From AC-32 sp963717725 (lineage in GTDB: Bacteria > Actinomycetota > Thermoleophilia > Gaiellales > Gaiellaceae): DNA of 64,000 nt. The stretch covers positions 151,431 to 215,430 of the forward strand of contig CAVQWS010000026.1 of assembly GCA_963717725.1 (NCBI GenBank), read 5' to 3'. This document shows positions 9,075 through 19,533 of the stretch, one piece after another. Below the pieces are notes generated by a model. It was not told the origin of the DNA and did not search any database. It saw only the letters and a list, made by a program, of their open reading frames with translations. The position numbers and the translations under genes were made by a program. Position 1 is the first letter of the stretch. Each line of letters begins with the position of its first letter.

Positions 9075-11638
9075 TGCTGAAGGTCGCGCTGAAGGGACTC
9101 GCCGGGCGCCCGGTGCGCGCCCTGCTGACGGCGATCGCGATCATCCTCGGCGTCGCGATGATCAGCGGCACCTACATCCTCACGGACACGATCAACAGCG
9201 GCTTCGACACGATCTTCTCGCAGTCGTACAAGAACGCCGACATCGTGATCACCGGCAAGGCAGCCTTCGACAACGCGAATGGGACGACGGTCGAGGCGCC
9301 GCCGATGCCCGAGTCGCTGCTGGCGAAGGTGCAGCAGCTGCCGGATGTCGCGCTCGCCGCCGGCTCGGTGACCACTGACTCGCTGAAGCTGATCGGCAAG
9401 GACGGCAAGGTGATCTCGAGTGGCGGGGCGCCGACGCTCGGCTTCTCCGTCACGCCGGCCGGGCAGCCGTTCAACCCGACCAAGCTGACCGAAGGAAGCT
9501 GGCCGCGCGGCAACAACCAGATCGTGATCGACAAGGCCACCGCCGCCGCGAACGGTTTCGGCGTCGGCGACCGGGTCGGCGTCCAGGCGTTCGGTCCCGC
9601 CCGGCAGCTGCTGATCACCGGCATCGCCGAGTTCCCCGACGTGAACGTCGGCGGCGCGACCTTCGCGATCCTCGACCAGCCCGCCGCCCAGCAGCTCTTC
9701 CACAAGGTCGGCCAGCTCGACGCGATCCGGGTCCAGTCCGGTGCGGGCGTCAAGGAATCGGACCTGGTGGCCCAGATCCAGCCGCTGCTGAGCCCGACCG
9801 AGCAGGTCCGCAGCGGCACCGAGCAGGCGAAGAAGGATCAGGAGCAGGCGGGCAGCTTCATCTCCTTCCTGCGCTACGCGCTGCTCGCCTTTGCGGGCAT
9901 CTCGCTCTTTGTCGGCGCCTTCGTGATCGCCAACACGCTCTCGATCACGATCGCCCAGCGGATGCGCGAGTTCGCGACGCTGCGCACGCTCGGCGCGTCC
10001 AGGCGCCAGGTGCTGTGGTCGGTCGTGATCGAGGCCTTCGTGATCGGCCTGGTCGGCTCGGTGATCGGGCTCTTCCTCGGCCTCGGGCTGGCGAAGTTGC
10101 TGAACTGGCTGTTCGTCAAGATCGGGATCGACCTGCCGCACGGCTCGACGGTGTTCGCGACCCGCACGGTGATCGTCTCGCTGCTCGTGGGAACGCTGGT
10201 GACGCTGTTCGCCAGCATCCGTCCCGCGCGACGCGCGACGCGCGTGCCGCCGATCGCCGCGGTGCGCGAGGGCTCCGTGTTGCCGCCGTCGCGCTGGGCC
10301 AAGTACGGCACGGTCACCTCGCTGGTCGTGCTCGTGATTGCGATCGTGATGGTCTCGCTCGGCGCGCTCGGAAGCGGGATCGCGACCGGCCCGCGGCTGC
10401 TGATACTCGGGCTCGGCGTGCTGCTGCTCTTCTTCGGCGTTTCAATGAATGCGCCCAAGGTCGTGCGGCCGCTGGCGGCGGTGCTCGGCGCGCCGGCCCG
10501 GTCGATCGGCGGCGCTCCCGGGATCCTCGCGCGCGACAACGCCACCCGGAATCCGGCCCGGACGGCCTCGACGGCGTCGGCGCTGATGATCGGTCTCGCG
10601 CTGGTCACCTTCGTCGCCATCTTCGGCGCCGGAATTCGCAGCTCGTTCGAGGACGCGGTCAACGAGCTCTTCATCGGCGACTACGCGCTCACCTCGACCA
10701 ACACGTTCACCCCGCTCGAGGCCGCGGCCGGCCAGGCTCTCGTCGGCAAGCCGGGCATCCACGATGTCTCGGCGATCCGCGCCGGCTCCGCGCGCTACCT
10801 CGGCAGCAACAACGACCTGACCGCCGTGCAGCCGAACCTGAACAAGACCCTGTTCATGAAGTGGACGCAGGGCAGCGACGCGGTGCCGGGGGAGCTCGGC
10901 AACGACGGCTTCTTTGCGAGCAAGAACTACGTCGAAGACCATCACCTGAGCCTCGGCTCGCCGGTGACACTGCAGTTCCCGAGCGGCCAGAAGACGACCG
11001 TCAAGCTGAAGGGCGTCTGGGACGAGCCGAAGGGCGGCTCGCCGTTCGGCCACATCACGATCTCCACGACCCTGTTCGACAAGTTCACGCCGAGGCCGCG
11101 AGACGAGATGGTGCTCGCCAACACACCGGGCGGCGTCAGCGACGCGAACACGGCCCACCTCGAGCACGCGGTCAAGGGCTTCGCCGACGCCAAGGTGCAG
11201 ACGCGAGACGAGTTCAAGTCGAACTTCGAGGCCCCGATCAACAAGCTGCTGAACCTGCTCTACGCGCTGCTCGCGCTGTCGGTGATCGTCAGCCTCGTCG
11301 GGATCATCAATACCCTCGTGCTCACCGTCTTCGAGCGGACGCGCGAGATCGGGATGCTGCGCGCGGTCGGGATGACGCGGCGCCAGGTGCGGATGATGAT
11401 CCGCTACGAGAGCATCGTCACCGCGCTGATGGGAGCGGTGCTCGGGATGGTCGTCGGGATCTTCCTCGCGCTGCTCGTGACCCACGCGCTCTCGAGCTCC
11501 GGAATCGTCTTCGCAGTGCCCTGGATCCAGATCGTCTACTTCGTGATCGCCGCGATCCTCGTCGGCATCCTCGCGGCGGTGATCCCGGCCCGGCGGGCGT
11601 CTCGGCTGAACGTTCTCCAGGCCCTGCAGTACGAGTAG
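9074..11638 (+). CDS. ABC transporter permease with two FtsX domains (MacB-PCD type)
   Basis: An 854-aa membrane protein. An N-terminal TM at about residues 15-35 is followed by a large extracytoplasmic MacB-PCD region. The first FtsX core (about 259-385, with ATLRTLGASRRQVLW) is followed by mid TMs, a second extracytoplasmic region, and a second FtsX core (about 724-850, with IGMLRAVGMTRRQVRM). Both coupling helices are intact. This two-module, about 10-TM layout is typical of actinobacterial mechanotransmission transporters that extrude lipids or peptides or gate envelope processes. The substrate is unknown. It is translationally coupled to the ATPase. Confidence 0.93.
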   Translation: MLKVALKGLAGRPVRALLTAIAIILGVAMISGTYILTDTINSGFDTIFSQSYKNADIVITGKAAFDNANGTTVEAPPMPESLLAKVQQLPDVALAAGSVTTDSLKLIGKDGKVISSGGAPTLGFSVTPAGQPFNPTKLTEGSWPRGNNQIVIDKATAAANGFGVGDRVGVQAFGPARQLLITGIAEFPDVNVGGATFAILDQPAAQQLFHKVGQLDAIRVQSGAGVKESDLVAQIQPLLSPTEQVRSGTEQAKKDQEQAGSFISFLRYALLAFAGISLFVGAFVIANTLSITIAQRMREFATLRTLGASRRQVLWSVVIEAFVIGLVGSVIGLFLGLGLAKLLNWLFVKIGIDLPHGSTVFATRTVIVSLLVGTLVTLFASIRPARRATRVPPIAAVREGSVLPPSRWAKYGTVTSLVVLVIAIVMVSLGALGSGIATGPRLLILGLGVLLLFFGVSMNAPKVVRPLAAVLGAPARSIGGAPGILARDNATRNPARTASTASALMIGLALVTFVAIFGAGIRSSFEDAVNELFIGDYALTSTNTFTPLEAAAGQALVGKPGIHDVSAIRAGSARYLGSNNDLTAVQPNLNKTLFMKWTQGSDAVPGELGNDGFFASKNYVEDHHLSLGSPVTLQFPSGQKTTVKLKGVWDEPKGGSPFGHITISTTLFDKFTPRPRDEMVLANTPGGVSDANTAHLEHAVKGFADAKVQTRDEFKSNFEAPINKLLNLLYALLALSVIVSLVGIINTLVLTVFERTREIGMLRAVGMTRRQVRMMIRYESIVTALMGAVLGMVVGIFLALLVTHALSSSGIVFAVPWIQIVYFVIAAILVGILAAVIPARRASRLNVLQALQYE

Positions 11639-11674
11639 TCACTTGCCGTCCGGAGCCCTGCATAGGCTCCGGCC

Positions 11675-11863
11675 GTGCGCCGGCTACGACCGCTCAGCGA
11701 GGAGGAGTGCTACCTCCGCTGCTACGGGGTCGACGAGACGACGGTGCGGGTCGTGCGGCTGGAGCCGGAGCGGCCGGCGCCGCGCTTCCGGGTCACCGGT
11801 GAGGAGCTGCGGCGGCTGTTCGAAGTCCGGCTCGACGCCCGCGAGGCGGAGCTGGCGGCGTGA
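11675..11863 (+). CDS. Small conserved-looking protein of unknown function (62 aa)
   Basis: A 62-aa basic/acidic protein starting with GTG. The sequence has clear alpha/beta character: the segment VDETTVRVVRLEPERPAPRF looks like a beta-hairpin and the C-terminal part EELRRLFEVRLDAREAELAA like a helix. It lies 36 nt after the ABC permease and 69 nt before the Mug-Nudix gene, on the same strand. I do not recognise the family. Codon bias (G/C at third positions) fits a real gene, but the short length limits certainty. Confidence 0.5.
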   Translation: MRRLRPLSEEECYLRCYGVDETTVRVVRLEPERPAPRFRVTGEELRRLFEVRLDAREAELAA

Positions 11864-11932
11864 GGACGTGCCGGCGCTGGAGCCGCACGCGCCGGGTGAT
11901 CGGGCTGCGGTTCGTGCCTCGGCCTTCGGCAC

Positions 11933-12937
11933 ATGAGCGGCGCTGCTCCCCGCGGCGACGGTCCGGCGCCCGCTGCCGCTAGCGCCGTCCCTGACGTCCT
12001 CGGGCCGGGACTCGGCGTCGTCTTCTGCGGGATCAATCCGGGCTTCGTCTCGGACGCGGCCAAGGCCCACTTCGCCAATCCGCGGAACGATTTCTGGCGG
12101 CTGCTGGAAGCGGCCGGCTTAACGTCCCGGCTGTACGAGCCGTCCGAGCAGTTCGAGGTGCTGCGCGAGGGCATCGGGCTGACGAATGCCGCCCCGCGGA
12201 CGACGCGCGGCTCCGGGGACCTGCGGCGTGCGGACTTCGCGGGCGCCGCCGAGCGGCTCGAGCGGCTGGCCCGAGAGCTACGCCCTGGCTGGATCGCCTT
12301 CGTCGGCAAGGAGGCCTATCGCGGCACGTTCGACGAGCGCCCCGAGCTCGGCCCGCAGAAGCGGCGCCTCGGCGAGACGCGGCTCTTCGTCCTGCCGTCG
12401 ACGTCACCCGCGAACGCGGCCGTGCCGTGGGCCGAGCGGCTGCGCTGGTTCCAGGAGCTGGCGGGCCGGGCGAGCGGGCGGCCGCTCCGACGTGCAGCGC
12501 GCGCGCTCGTGGTCGACACAGCCGGACGGTTGCTGCTGACGCGCTTCGGGTTCCCGGACAAGTCGGTGTGGGCGCCGCCCGGGGGCGGAGCCGAGGCGGG
12601 CGAGAGCGACGAGGCGACGCTGCGGCGTGAGCTGGCGGAGGAGGCGGGTCTCGCGAAGTTCGAGCTCGGACCGTGCGTCTGGACTCGTGAGCACTGGTTT
12701 GCCGACATGGCCGGATGGGGCGGGCAGGCCGAGCGGATCTACCTCGTCCGCGTCGAGCCGTTCGAGCCCGCGCCGGAGGTCGACCTCGCGGCCGAGCACA
12801 TCGAGGAGATCCGCTGGTGGGCGGCGGAGGAGCTGGAGCGGACGGAAGCCGAGTTCGCACCGCGAGCGCTACCTGCCCTCGTCGGCGAGTTGCTAGCCGC
12901 CGGGCCGCCGCCCGAGCCGATCGACGCGGGAGTGTGA
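11933..12937 (+). CDS. Mug-type G:U/T mismatch DNA glycosylase fused to a Nudix hydrolase
   Basis: A 334-aa two-domain protein. Residues 20-178 are a uracil-DNA glycosylase family 2 (Mug/TDG) domain with catalytic motif GINPG at 33-37 and the DNA-intercalation-loop equivalent LPSTSPANA at 154-162. Residues 186-325 are a Nudix domain with an exact Nudix box at 218-240 (G-x5-E-x7-REL-x-EE-x-GL). Mug removes uracil or thymine opposite guanine; Nudix enzymes hydrolyse nucleoside diphosphate derivatives, including damaged dNTPs. The fusion suggests a joint base-repair and nucleotide-pool role (inference). The frame is continuous with no start-like break between domains. The start is ATG 11933. Confidence 0.9.
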   Translation: MSGAAPRGDGPAPAAASAVPDVLGPGLGVVFCGINPGFVSDAAKAHFANPRNDFWRLLEAAGLTSRLYEPSEQFEVLREGIGLTNAAPRTTRGSGDLRRADFAGAAERLERLARELRPGWIAFVGKEAYRGTFDERPELGPQKRRLGETRLFVLPSTSPANAAVPWAERLRWFQELAGRASGRPLRRAARALVVDTAGRLLLTRFGFPDKSVWAPPGGGAEAGESDEATLRRELAEEAGLAKFELGPCVWTREHWFADMAGWGGQAERIYLVRVEPFEPAPEVDLAAEHIEEIRWWAAEELERTEAEFAPRALPALVGELLAAGPPPEPIDAGV

Positions 12938-13057
12938 AAGAAGTGCGCCGAAAGTTGCACGGCGGCCCCGCCGAGCCCGCTCAGCAGGCACGCTCACCGC
13001 GAGGGAGGTGGGAAGCAGCCCCACCCAAATTGAAGGGCGGGGGTTGTGCCCGGCGAG

Positions 13058-13081
13058 GGCCGGTCGCCCACGTGACCGGCC
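13058..13081. terminator. GC-rich hairpin between convergent genes
   Basis: An 8-bp perfect inverted repeat (GGCCGGTC / GACCGGCC) with an 8-nt loop lies between the 3' ends of the Mug-Nudix gene (+) and the membrane-protein gene (-). There is no T-run on either side, so intrinsic termination is only plausible. The remainder of the 158-nt gap (12938-13095) shows no gene. Confidence 0.4.
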
Positions 13082-13095
13082 ATCTCGGTTTGCGC

Positions 13096-13524
13096 TCAGT
13101 CGCCGACGCCGATTGCGGTCAAGAAGACCAGCACGACGGTCGTCACGGCGAGCAACCCATGTAGTGCCACGACGGGCACGGGAAAGTTCTGTTCTGCGGG
13201 CGTGCCCGGGTCGACGGCTTCACGAACGGCGCCGCGCTGTCGGCGCTGGTACCAAATAGCGAACATCGTGAAACCGAGCAGCGCGACTACGGCGAGCATC
13301 CCGAGCGCGATCCAGGCGAGCGCGTCGCTGTCGGTCGCGATGTAGATGATCCAGATCACGAGCCCGGTCGCCGCCAGCAGAAAATGGCTAAGGATCAGCG
13401 GCGGCCGGATCCGGCTTCCAGGCTCTCGCCCCTTTTGCATCCCACCCCTCGACAGCCAGATCGCAAGGAGCACGAAACCGCCGCCGGCGGTCACGACCCA
13501 GGCGATCAGCGCAGCCCATTCCAT
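13096..13524 (-). CDS. Small four-TM membrane protein of unknown function
   Basis: A 142-aa integral membrane protein with four hydrophobic segments (about residues 5-24, 43-66, 70-91 and 117-138) and basic loops. I do not recognise the family. The start ATG is preceded by an AAGGAGG Shine-Dalgarno sequence, which supports this start and the reality of the gene. It lies 37 nt downstream of nadE on the same strand and probably ends that operon. Confidence 0.75.
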   Translation of the reverse strand: MEWAALIAWVVTAGGGFVLLAIWLSRGGMQKGREPGSRIRPPLILSHFLLAATGLVIWIIYIATDSDALAWIALGMLAVVALLGFTMFAIWYQRRQRGAVREAVDPGTPAEQNFPVPVVALHGLLAVTTVVLVFLTAIGVGD

Positions 13525-13561
13525 CCCTCGCCTCCTTGTGGATTACGGGGCGGAGTACGAA

Positions 13562-15277
13562 CTACCCGCGCCAGCGGTTTGTAATCGGCGTCCGCCTGTC
13601 GCGCCCGAAGGCCTTGGGCGTGAGACGCACGCCGGGTGGGGCCTGGCGGCGCTTGTACTCGGCGCGGTCGATCAGCGCGAGCGCGCGTTCGACGACGTCG
13701 GCGTCGAAGCCGTCCTGCGAGAGCTCTTCGCGCGAGCGGTCCTGCTCGACGTAGGCCTCGAGCACGCGGTCGAGGGCCGGGTAAGGCGGGAGCGAGTCCT
13801 CGTCGAGCTGGTCGTCGCGCAGCTCGGCGCTCGGCGCGCGCTCGATGATGGTCGCGGGGATCAACTCTCTGCCGGCGCGCTCGTTCAGGTGCCGCGCTAG
13901 GCGGAAGACGTCCGTCTTGAAGACGTCCTTCAGCAGCGCGAAGCCGCCGGCCATGTCGCCGTAGAGAGTCGCGTATCCCACCGAGAGCTCGGACTTGTTT
14001 CCAGTCGCGACCACGAGCCAGCCGAACTTGTTCGAGAGCGCCATCAGCAGGACGCCGCGGATCCGCGCCTGCAGATTCTCCTCGGCCAGGTCGGGCAGCC
14101 GGCCGGCGAAGCTCTCGGCCAGGATCGAGTCGAAGGCATCGACCGCTCCGTGGATCGGCAGCTCCCGAAAGTCGGTGCCGAGATTCTCGGCCAGCCGCCG
14201 CGCGTCGCCTCGCGTCGCCTCAGAGGAGTAGCGCGACGGCATCGAGACGCAGTGCACACGATCCGCGCCGAGCGCTTCGACCGCTAGCGCCGCGGTCAGC
14301 GCCGAGTCGATCCCGCCCGAGACGCCGACGACGATCTCGCTGAAGCCGTTCTTGCCCACGTAGTCGCGCAGCCCCAGTTCGAGGGCGAGGCGCATCTGCT
14401 CGAGCTCGCCCAGCCGCCCGGCGAGGAACGGCTCGATCCGGTCGTCGTGGGAACGGCAGTCGCCGAGCTGCACGACCGGCACATCGGGCACAACGCCTCG
14501 TTCGCGAGCAAGCGCCCGGCGCCGTACGTCCCTGAGCCTGCGCCCGACGGCGTCGGCGGGGTCGATGTCCACGACCAGCAGCGCCTCCTCGAACCCGGGT
14601 GCCCGGGCGAGCACGTGGCCCTCCTCGTCGAGCACGAGCGAGTGGCCGTCGAAGATCAGCTCGTCCTGGCCGCCGACGGCGTTGCAGAAAGCGACGAAGC
14701 AGGCGTTGTCGCGCGCGCGTGTCGCAAACATCTCCTCTCGCTCGCGATCGCGGAGGGTGTGGAACGGCGAGGCTGAGATGTTGGTCAGGAGCTGCGCTCC
14801 GGCCAGCGCCAGCTCGGTCGCCGGCGGCCCCGGCTGCCACATGTCCTCGCAGATGGTCGGGCCGACGAGCGTGCCGCCGAGCTCGAGCAGCAGCAGGTCG
14901 CGCGCGGGCGCGAAGTAGCGGTCCTCGTCGAAGACGCCGTAGTTCGGGAGGAAGCGCTTGCGGTAGACGGCCTTCACCTCGCCCTCGGCGCAGACCGCGC
15001 ACGCGTTGAAGAGATCCCGGTCGAAGTGGGGGAAGCCGATGAGGGCGACGAGGCCATGCGTCTCGCGGGCGATCTCCTCCAGCGATTCCTCCGCCGCGCG
15101 GATGAAGCCCGGCCGCAGAAGCAGATCCTCGGGTGGGTAGGAAGTGACGGCCAGCTCCGGCAACAGCACGAGGTCGGCCTCGGCGCCGCGGGCCTCCGCG
15201 ATCGCCTGCAGGGAGCGCTCGCGGTTGCCGTCGAGATCGCCGACGGTCGTGTTGATCTGGGCGAGCGCGAGTCTCAT
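13562..15277 (-). CDS. nadE: Glutamine-dependent NAD+ synthetase
   Basis: A 571-aa two-domain enzyme catalysing the last step of NAD+ synthesis: ATP-dependent amidation of nicotinic acid adenine dinucleotide using glutamine. The N-terminal nitrilase-type glutaminase has the triad Glu41, Lys106 (KRFLPNYGVFDE) and Cys142 (TICEDMW). The C-terminal synthetase has the PP-loop SGGIDSA at 319-325 and a conserved NKSELSVGYATLYGDMAGG segment. ATG 15277 begins directly with the nitrilase first strand (RLALAQINTTVGD); the longer upstream frame is not part of the gene. Downstream of the ligase and SDR genes in a same-strand run. Confidence 0.94.
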   Translation of the reverse strand: MRLALAQINTTVGDLDGNRERSLQAIAEARGAEADLVLLPELAVTSYPPEDLLLRPGFIRAAEESLEEIARETHGLVALIGFPHFDRDLFNACAVCAEGEVKAVYRKRFLPNYGVFDEDRYFAPARDLLLLELGGTLVGPTICEDMWQPGPPATELALAGAQLLTNISASPFHTLRDREREEMFATRARDNACFVAFCNAVGGQDELIFDGHSLVLDEEGHVLARAPGFEEALLVVDIDPADAVGRRLRDVRRRALARERGVVPDVPVVQLGDCRSHDDRIEPFLAGRLGELEQMRLALELGLRDYVGKNGFSEIVVGVSGGIDSALTAALAVEALGADRVHCVSMPSRYSSEATRGDARRLAENLGTDFRELPIHGAVDAFDSILAESFAGRLPDLAEENLQARIRGVLLMALSNKFGWLVVATGNKSELSVGYATLYGDMAGGFALLKDVFKTDVFRLARHLNERAGRELIPATIIERAPSAELRDDQLDEDSLPPYPALDRVLEAYVEQDRSREELSQDGFDADVVERALALIDRAEYKRRQAPPGVRLTPKAFGRDRRTPITNRWRG

Positions 15278-15305
15278 AGGTTTTAGACTACCAGTCGAAA
15301 ACCTA

Positions 15306-15335
15306 GCTAGCGCTGGAGCCGCTAGCGCTGGAGCC
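15306..15335. repeat. 15-bp perfect tandem duplication spanning an SDR stop codon
   Basis: GCTAGCGCTGGAGCC occurs twice without a gap (15306-15320 and 15321-15335). The second copy covers the last codons and the TAG stop of the SDR gene. On the minus strand the terminal codons R-L-Q-R-stop are therefore repeated just after the real stop. It looks like a recent slippage duplication in the 44-nt gap before nadE. Confidence 0.8.
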
Positions 15336-16078
15336 GGATGGCATTGAGGTCGTTCGCGCGAATCTCGTCGGTACGCCGGATCAGATCCTCGATGTCGTCG
15401 TGCTCGGCGTGGAGGTACCGGCCTGCGAGCGCGTCCGCCCGGCCCGAGGCGAGCACCCGCACGAGCTGCGGCGCGAGCTCCGGCGGCGTCCAAGGCGCGT
15501 CGTCCGGGAAGTTTCCGCCCGTCATCTCCGTCTTCACCAGGCCGGGGCTGATGAAGAAGACCGGGATGCGGCCCGCGAGCTCGTTGGCGAGCGTCTCCCC
15601 GTAACGGCAGACGGCTGCCTTGCTCGTCGGGTAGGGGGTGCTGTGTGCGCCGGGAAGGTAGGCCGCGCCGCTGCCGGTGATCACGATGCGGCCGGCGCCG
15701 CGCTCGAGCATGTCCGGGATCACGGCGCTGCAGCAGAGATGGACGCCGAGGACGTTCACCTCGAGCACGTGCCACCACTCGTCGGGATCGACCTCCCAGG
15801 TCGGACCGTCCGGCCCGCCGATGCCGGCGTTGGCGACGAGCAGGTCGATCGGCCCGAGCTCGCTCTCGGCCTGGATGGCCATCGCGTCCACGGACGCTCG
15901 GTCGCTCACGTCGACCTCGAGCGGCACGCCCCCGATCTCGCGGGCGACGTGTTCGACCTGCGCGCGCGTGCGAGCCGCGACGGCCACGTGCGCGCCAGCG
16001 TCCGCGAGCTCTCGCGCGATCCCGGCGCCGATCCCGCGCCCGCCGCCGGTGACGAGGGCGACCTGTCCGTCGAGGCGG

Positions 16079-16095
<17 letters not shown>
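15322..16095 (-). CDS. Short-chain dehydrogenase/reductase (classical SDR)
   Basis: A 257-aa classical SDR with cofactor motif TGGGRGIG (about residues 16-23), NAG in LLVANAGIGG, the catalytic Ser in VITGSGAAY, and the YPTSK active-site motif. The residue pattern after beta-2 (AARTRAQ) favours NADP(H). ATG 16095 overlaps the 3' end of the acyl-CoA ligase gene by 17 nt, so the two are co-transcribed and may act on the same acyl or keto metabolite (inference). Confidence 0.9.
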
Positions 16096-18016
<1,921 letters not shown>

Positions 18017-18043
18017 GCCGGCAAGCGTAACTTGACCCTTTCG

Positions 18044-18072
18044 GCTAGTGCCCGCTAAGCTAGTGACAACTA
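18044..18072. promoter_or_regulatory. Candidate operator/promoter for the MFS-TetR operon
   Basis: The 77-nt divergent gap contains a direct repeat GCTAGTG (18044-18050 and 18059-18065). A dyad TAGT-n4-ACTA (18061-18072) overlaps the second copy. A TTGACC hexamer at 18032-18037 with TAAGCT 18 nt downstream could be the plus-strand promoter, which would place the dyad at the transcription start. TetR proteins commonly repress their own operon through such sites; binding here is inferred. Confidence 0.35.
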
Positions 18073-18093
18073 ACTTTCGAGCCGGGAGGCAGC

Positions 18094-19533
18094 GTGCGAG
18101 CGAGGATCTTCGCCGAGGAGAACAAGAAGTGGTGGACGCTGGGCGCGGTCGCGTTCGGCCTCTTCATGATCATGCTCGACAACACGATCGTGAACGTGGC
18201 GCTGCCGTCGATCCAGCGCGACCTGCACATCGGCATCTCCGAGCTCGAGTGGGTCGTGAACGGCTACGCGCTCACCTTCGCGGTGCTGATGCTGACCGGC
18301 GGCAAGCTCGCCGACCTCTTCGGCCGTCGGTTCATCTTCATCGTCGGACTCGTGATCTTCACCGCTGCCTCGCTCGCCTGCGGGCTCGCCCCGAGTGCCG
18401 GCTTTCTGATCGGCGCGCGGGTCGTGCAGGGCGCCGGGTCGGCGCTGATGAACCCGGCGACGCTCTCGATCATCACGGCCACCTTCCCGCCGCGGCAGCG
18501 CGGGATGGCGATCGGAATCTGGGCCGGTGTCTCGGCGCTCGCGCTCGCGATCGGGCCGCTCGTCGGCGGCGTGATCACCGAGCAGATCAGCTGGAACTGG
18601 ATCTTCTTCATCAACGTCCCGGTCGGGATCCTGGCGATCGTTGTCGCGCGCCTCGTGATCCGGGAATCGCGCGACACCTCCGCCGAGCAGCGGCTCGACC
18701 TGCCCGGCCTGCTCAGCTCGGGAATCGGCCTGTTCGCGCTCACGTACGCGTTGATCGAGGCGAACAGCTACGGCTGGACCTCGGCCCGCATCCTCACGCT
18801 GTTCGCGATCGCGGTCGTGGCACTCGTCGCGTTCGTGCTGCTCGAGCTGCACCAGCGCGTGCCGATGCTCGACGTCACGCTCTTCCGCAACCCCACCTTC
18901 GCGGGCGCGAACACGGTGATGCTGCTCGTTGCGCTGGCGATGTTCGGCGTCTTCTTCTACGTCTCGCTGTTCGTGCAGAACGTGCTCGGCTACTCGCCGA
19001 CGCAGGCGGGTGCGACGTTCCTGCCGATGACGCTCTGCGTCGTCGTGCTGGCGCCGATCGCCGGCCGCATCAGCGATCGCTACGGGGCGCGCTGGCTGAT
19101 CGCCGCCGGGATGACGCTCGTCGCCGGCTCGCTCGTGATCTTTGCGCAGCTGGACCAGAGCTCGACCTTCTGGAACATCCTCCCGGGCTTGGTGATCGGC
19201 GGCGCCGGGATGGCGATGTCGATGGCGCCGACGACCGCGACGGCCATGCACGCGGTCGCCGTCGACAAGGCGGGCGTCGGTTCGGCGGTGCTGAACAGCG
19301 CGCGCCAGGTGGGTGGCTCGCTCGGGATCGCGGTGATGGGCGCGATCGTGGCGACCTATGTCCACGTCGCGCCGACCGACCCGAGGTGGGTGGGTCAGTT
19401 CGTCGACGGGTTCCAGCACGCCCTGCTCGTCGCCGCGTGCATCGCGTTCTCGGCGGCGATCGTGGCGGCCGTGCTCCTGCGCAAGCCCGAGCACGCCGAG
19501 GAGGCGAGTCACTCGGTGGAGCTCGCGGCGTGA
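18094..19533 (+). CDS. MFS drug exporter, DHA2 (14-TM, EmrB/QacA) family
   Basis: A 479-aa protein with about 14 hydrophobic segments. Family signatures are DNTIVNVALPSIQ in TM1 (motif D1), GGKLADLFGRR after TM2 (motif A) and a motif-C-like GPLVGGVITEQISWNWIF in TM5. These proton-driven exporters expel hydrophobic drugs or metabolites. GTG 18094 has a GGGAGG Shine-Dalgarno sequence 5 nt upstream. The stop overlaps the TetR start (GTGA), so regulator and exporter are co-expressed, the standard layout for inducible efflux. Confidence 0.93.
   Translation: MRARIFAEENKKWWTLGAVAFGLFMIMLDNTIVNVALPSIQRDLHIGISELEWVVNGYALTFAVLMLTGGKLADLFGRRFIFIVGLVIFTAASLACGLAPSAGFLIGARVVQGAGSALMNPATLSIITATFPPRQRGMAIGIWAGVSALALAIGPLVGGVITEQISWNWIFFINVPVGILAIVVARLVIRESRDTSAEQRLDLPGLLSSGIGLFALTYALIEANSYGWTSARILTLFAIAVVALVAFVLLELHQRVPMLDVTLFRNPTFAGANTVMLLVALAMFGVFFYVSLFVQNVLGYSPTQAGATFLPMTLCVVVLAPIAGRISDRYGARWLIAAGMTLVAGSLVIFAQLDQSSTFWNILPGLVIGGAGMAMSMAPTTATAMHAVAVDKAGVGSAVLNSARQVGGSLGIAVMGAIVATYVHVAPTDPRWVGQFVDGFQHALLVAACIAFSAAIVAAVLLRKPEHAEEASHSVELAA

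Noticed and set aside
13562..15778. Open frame extending nadE upstream to 15778
   Set aside because: It runs antisense-overlapping into the SDR gene region; the nitrilase domain begins exactly at ATG 15277.
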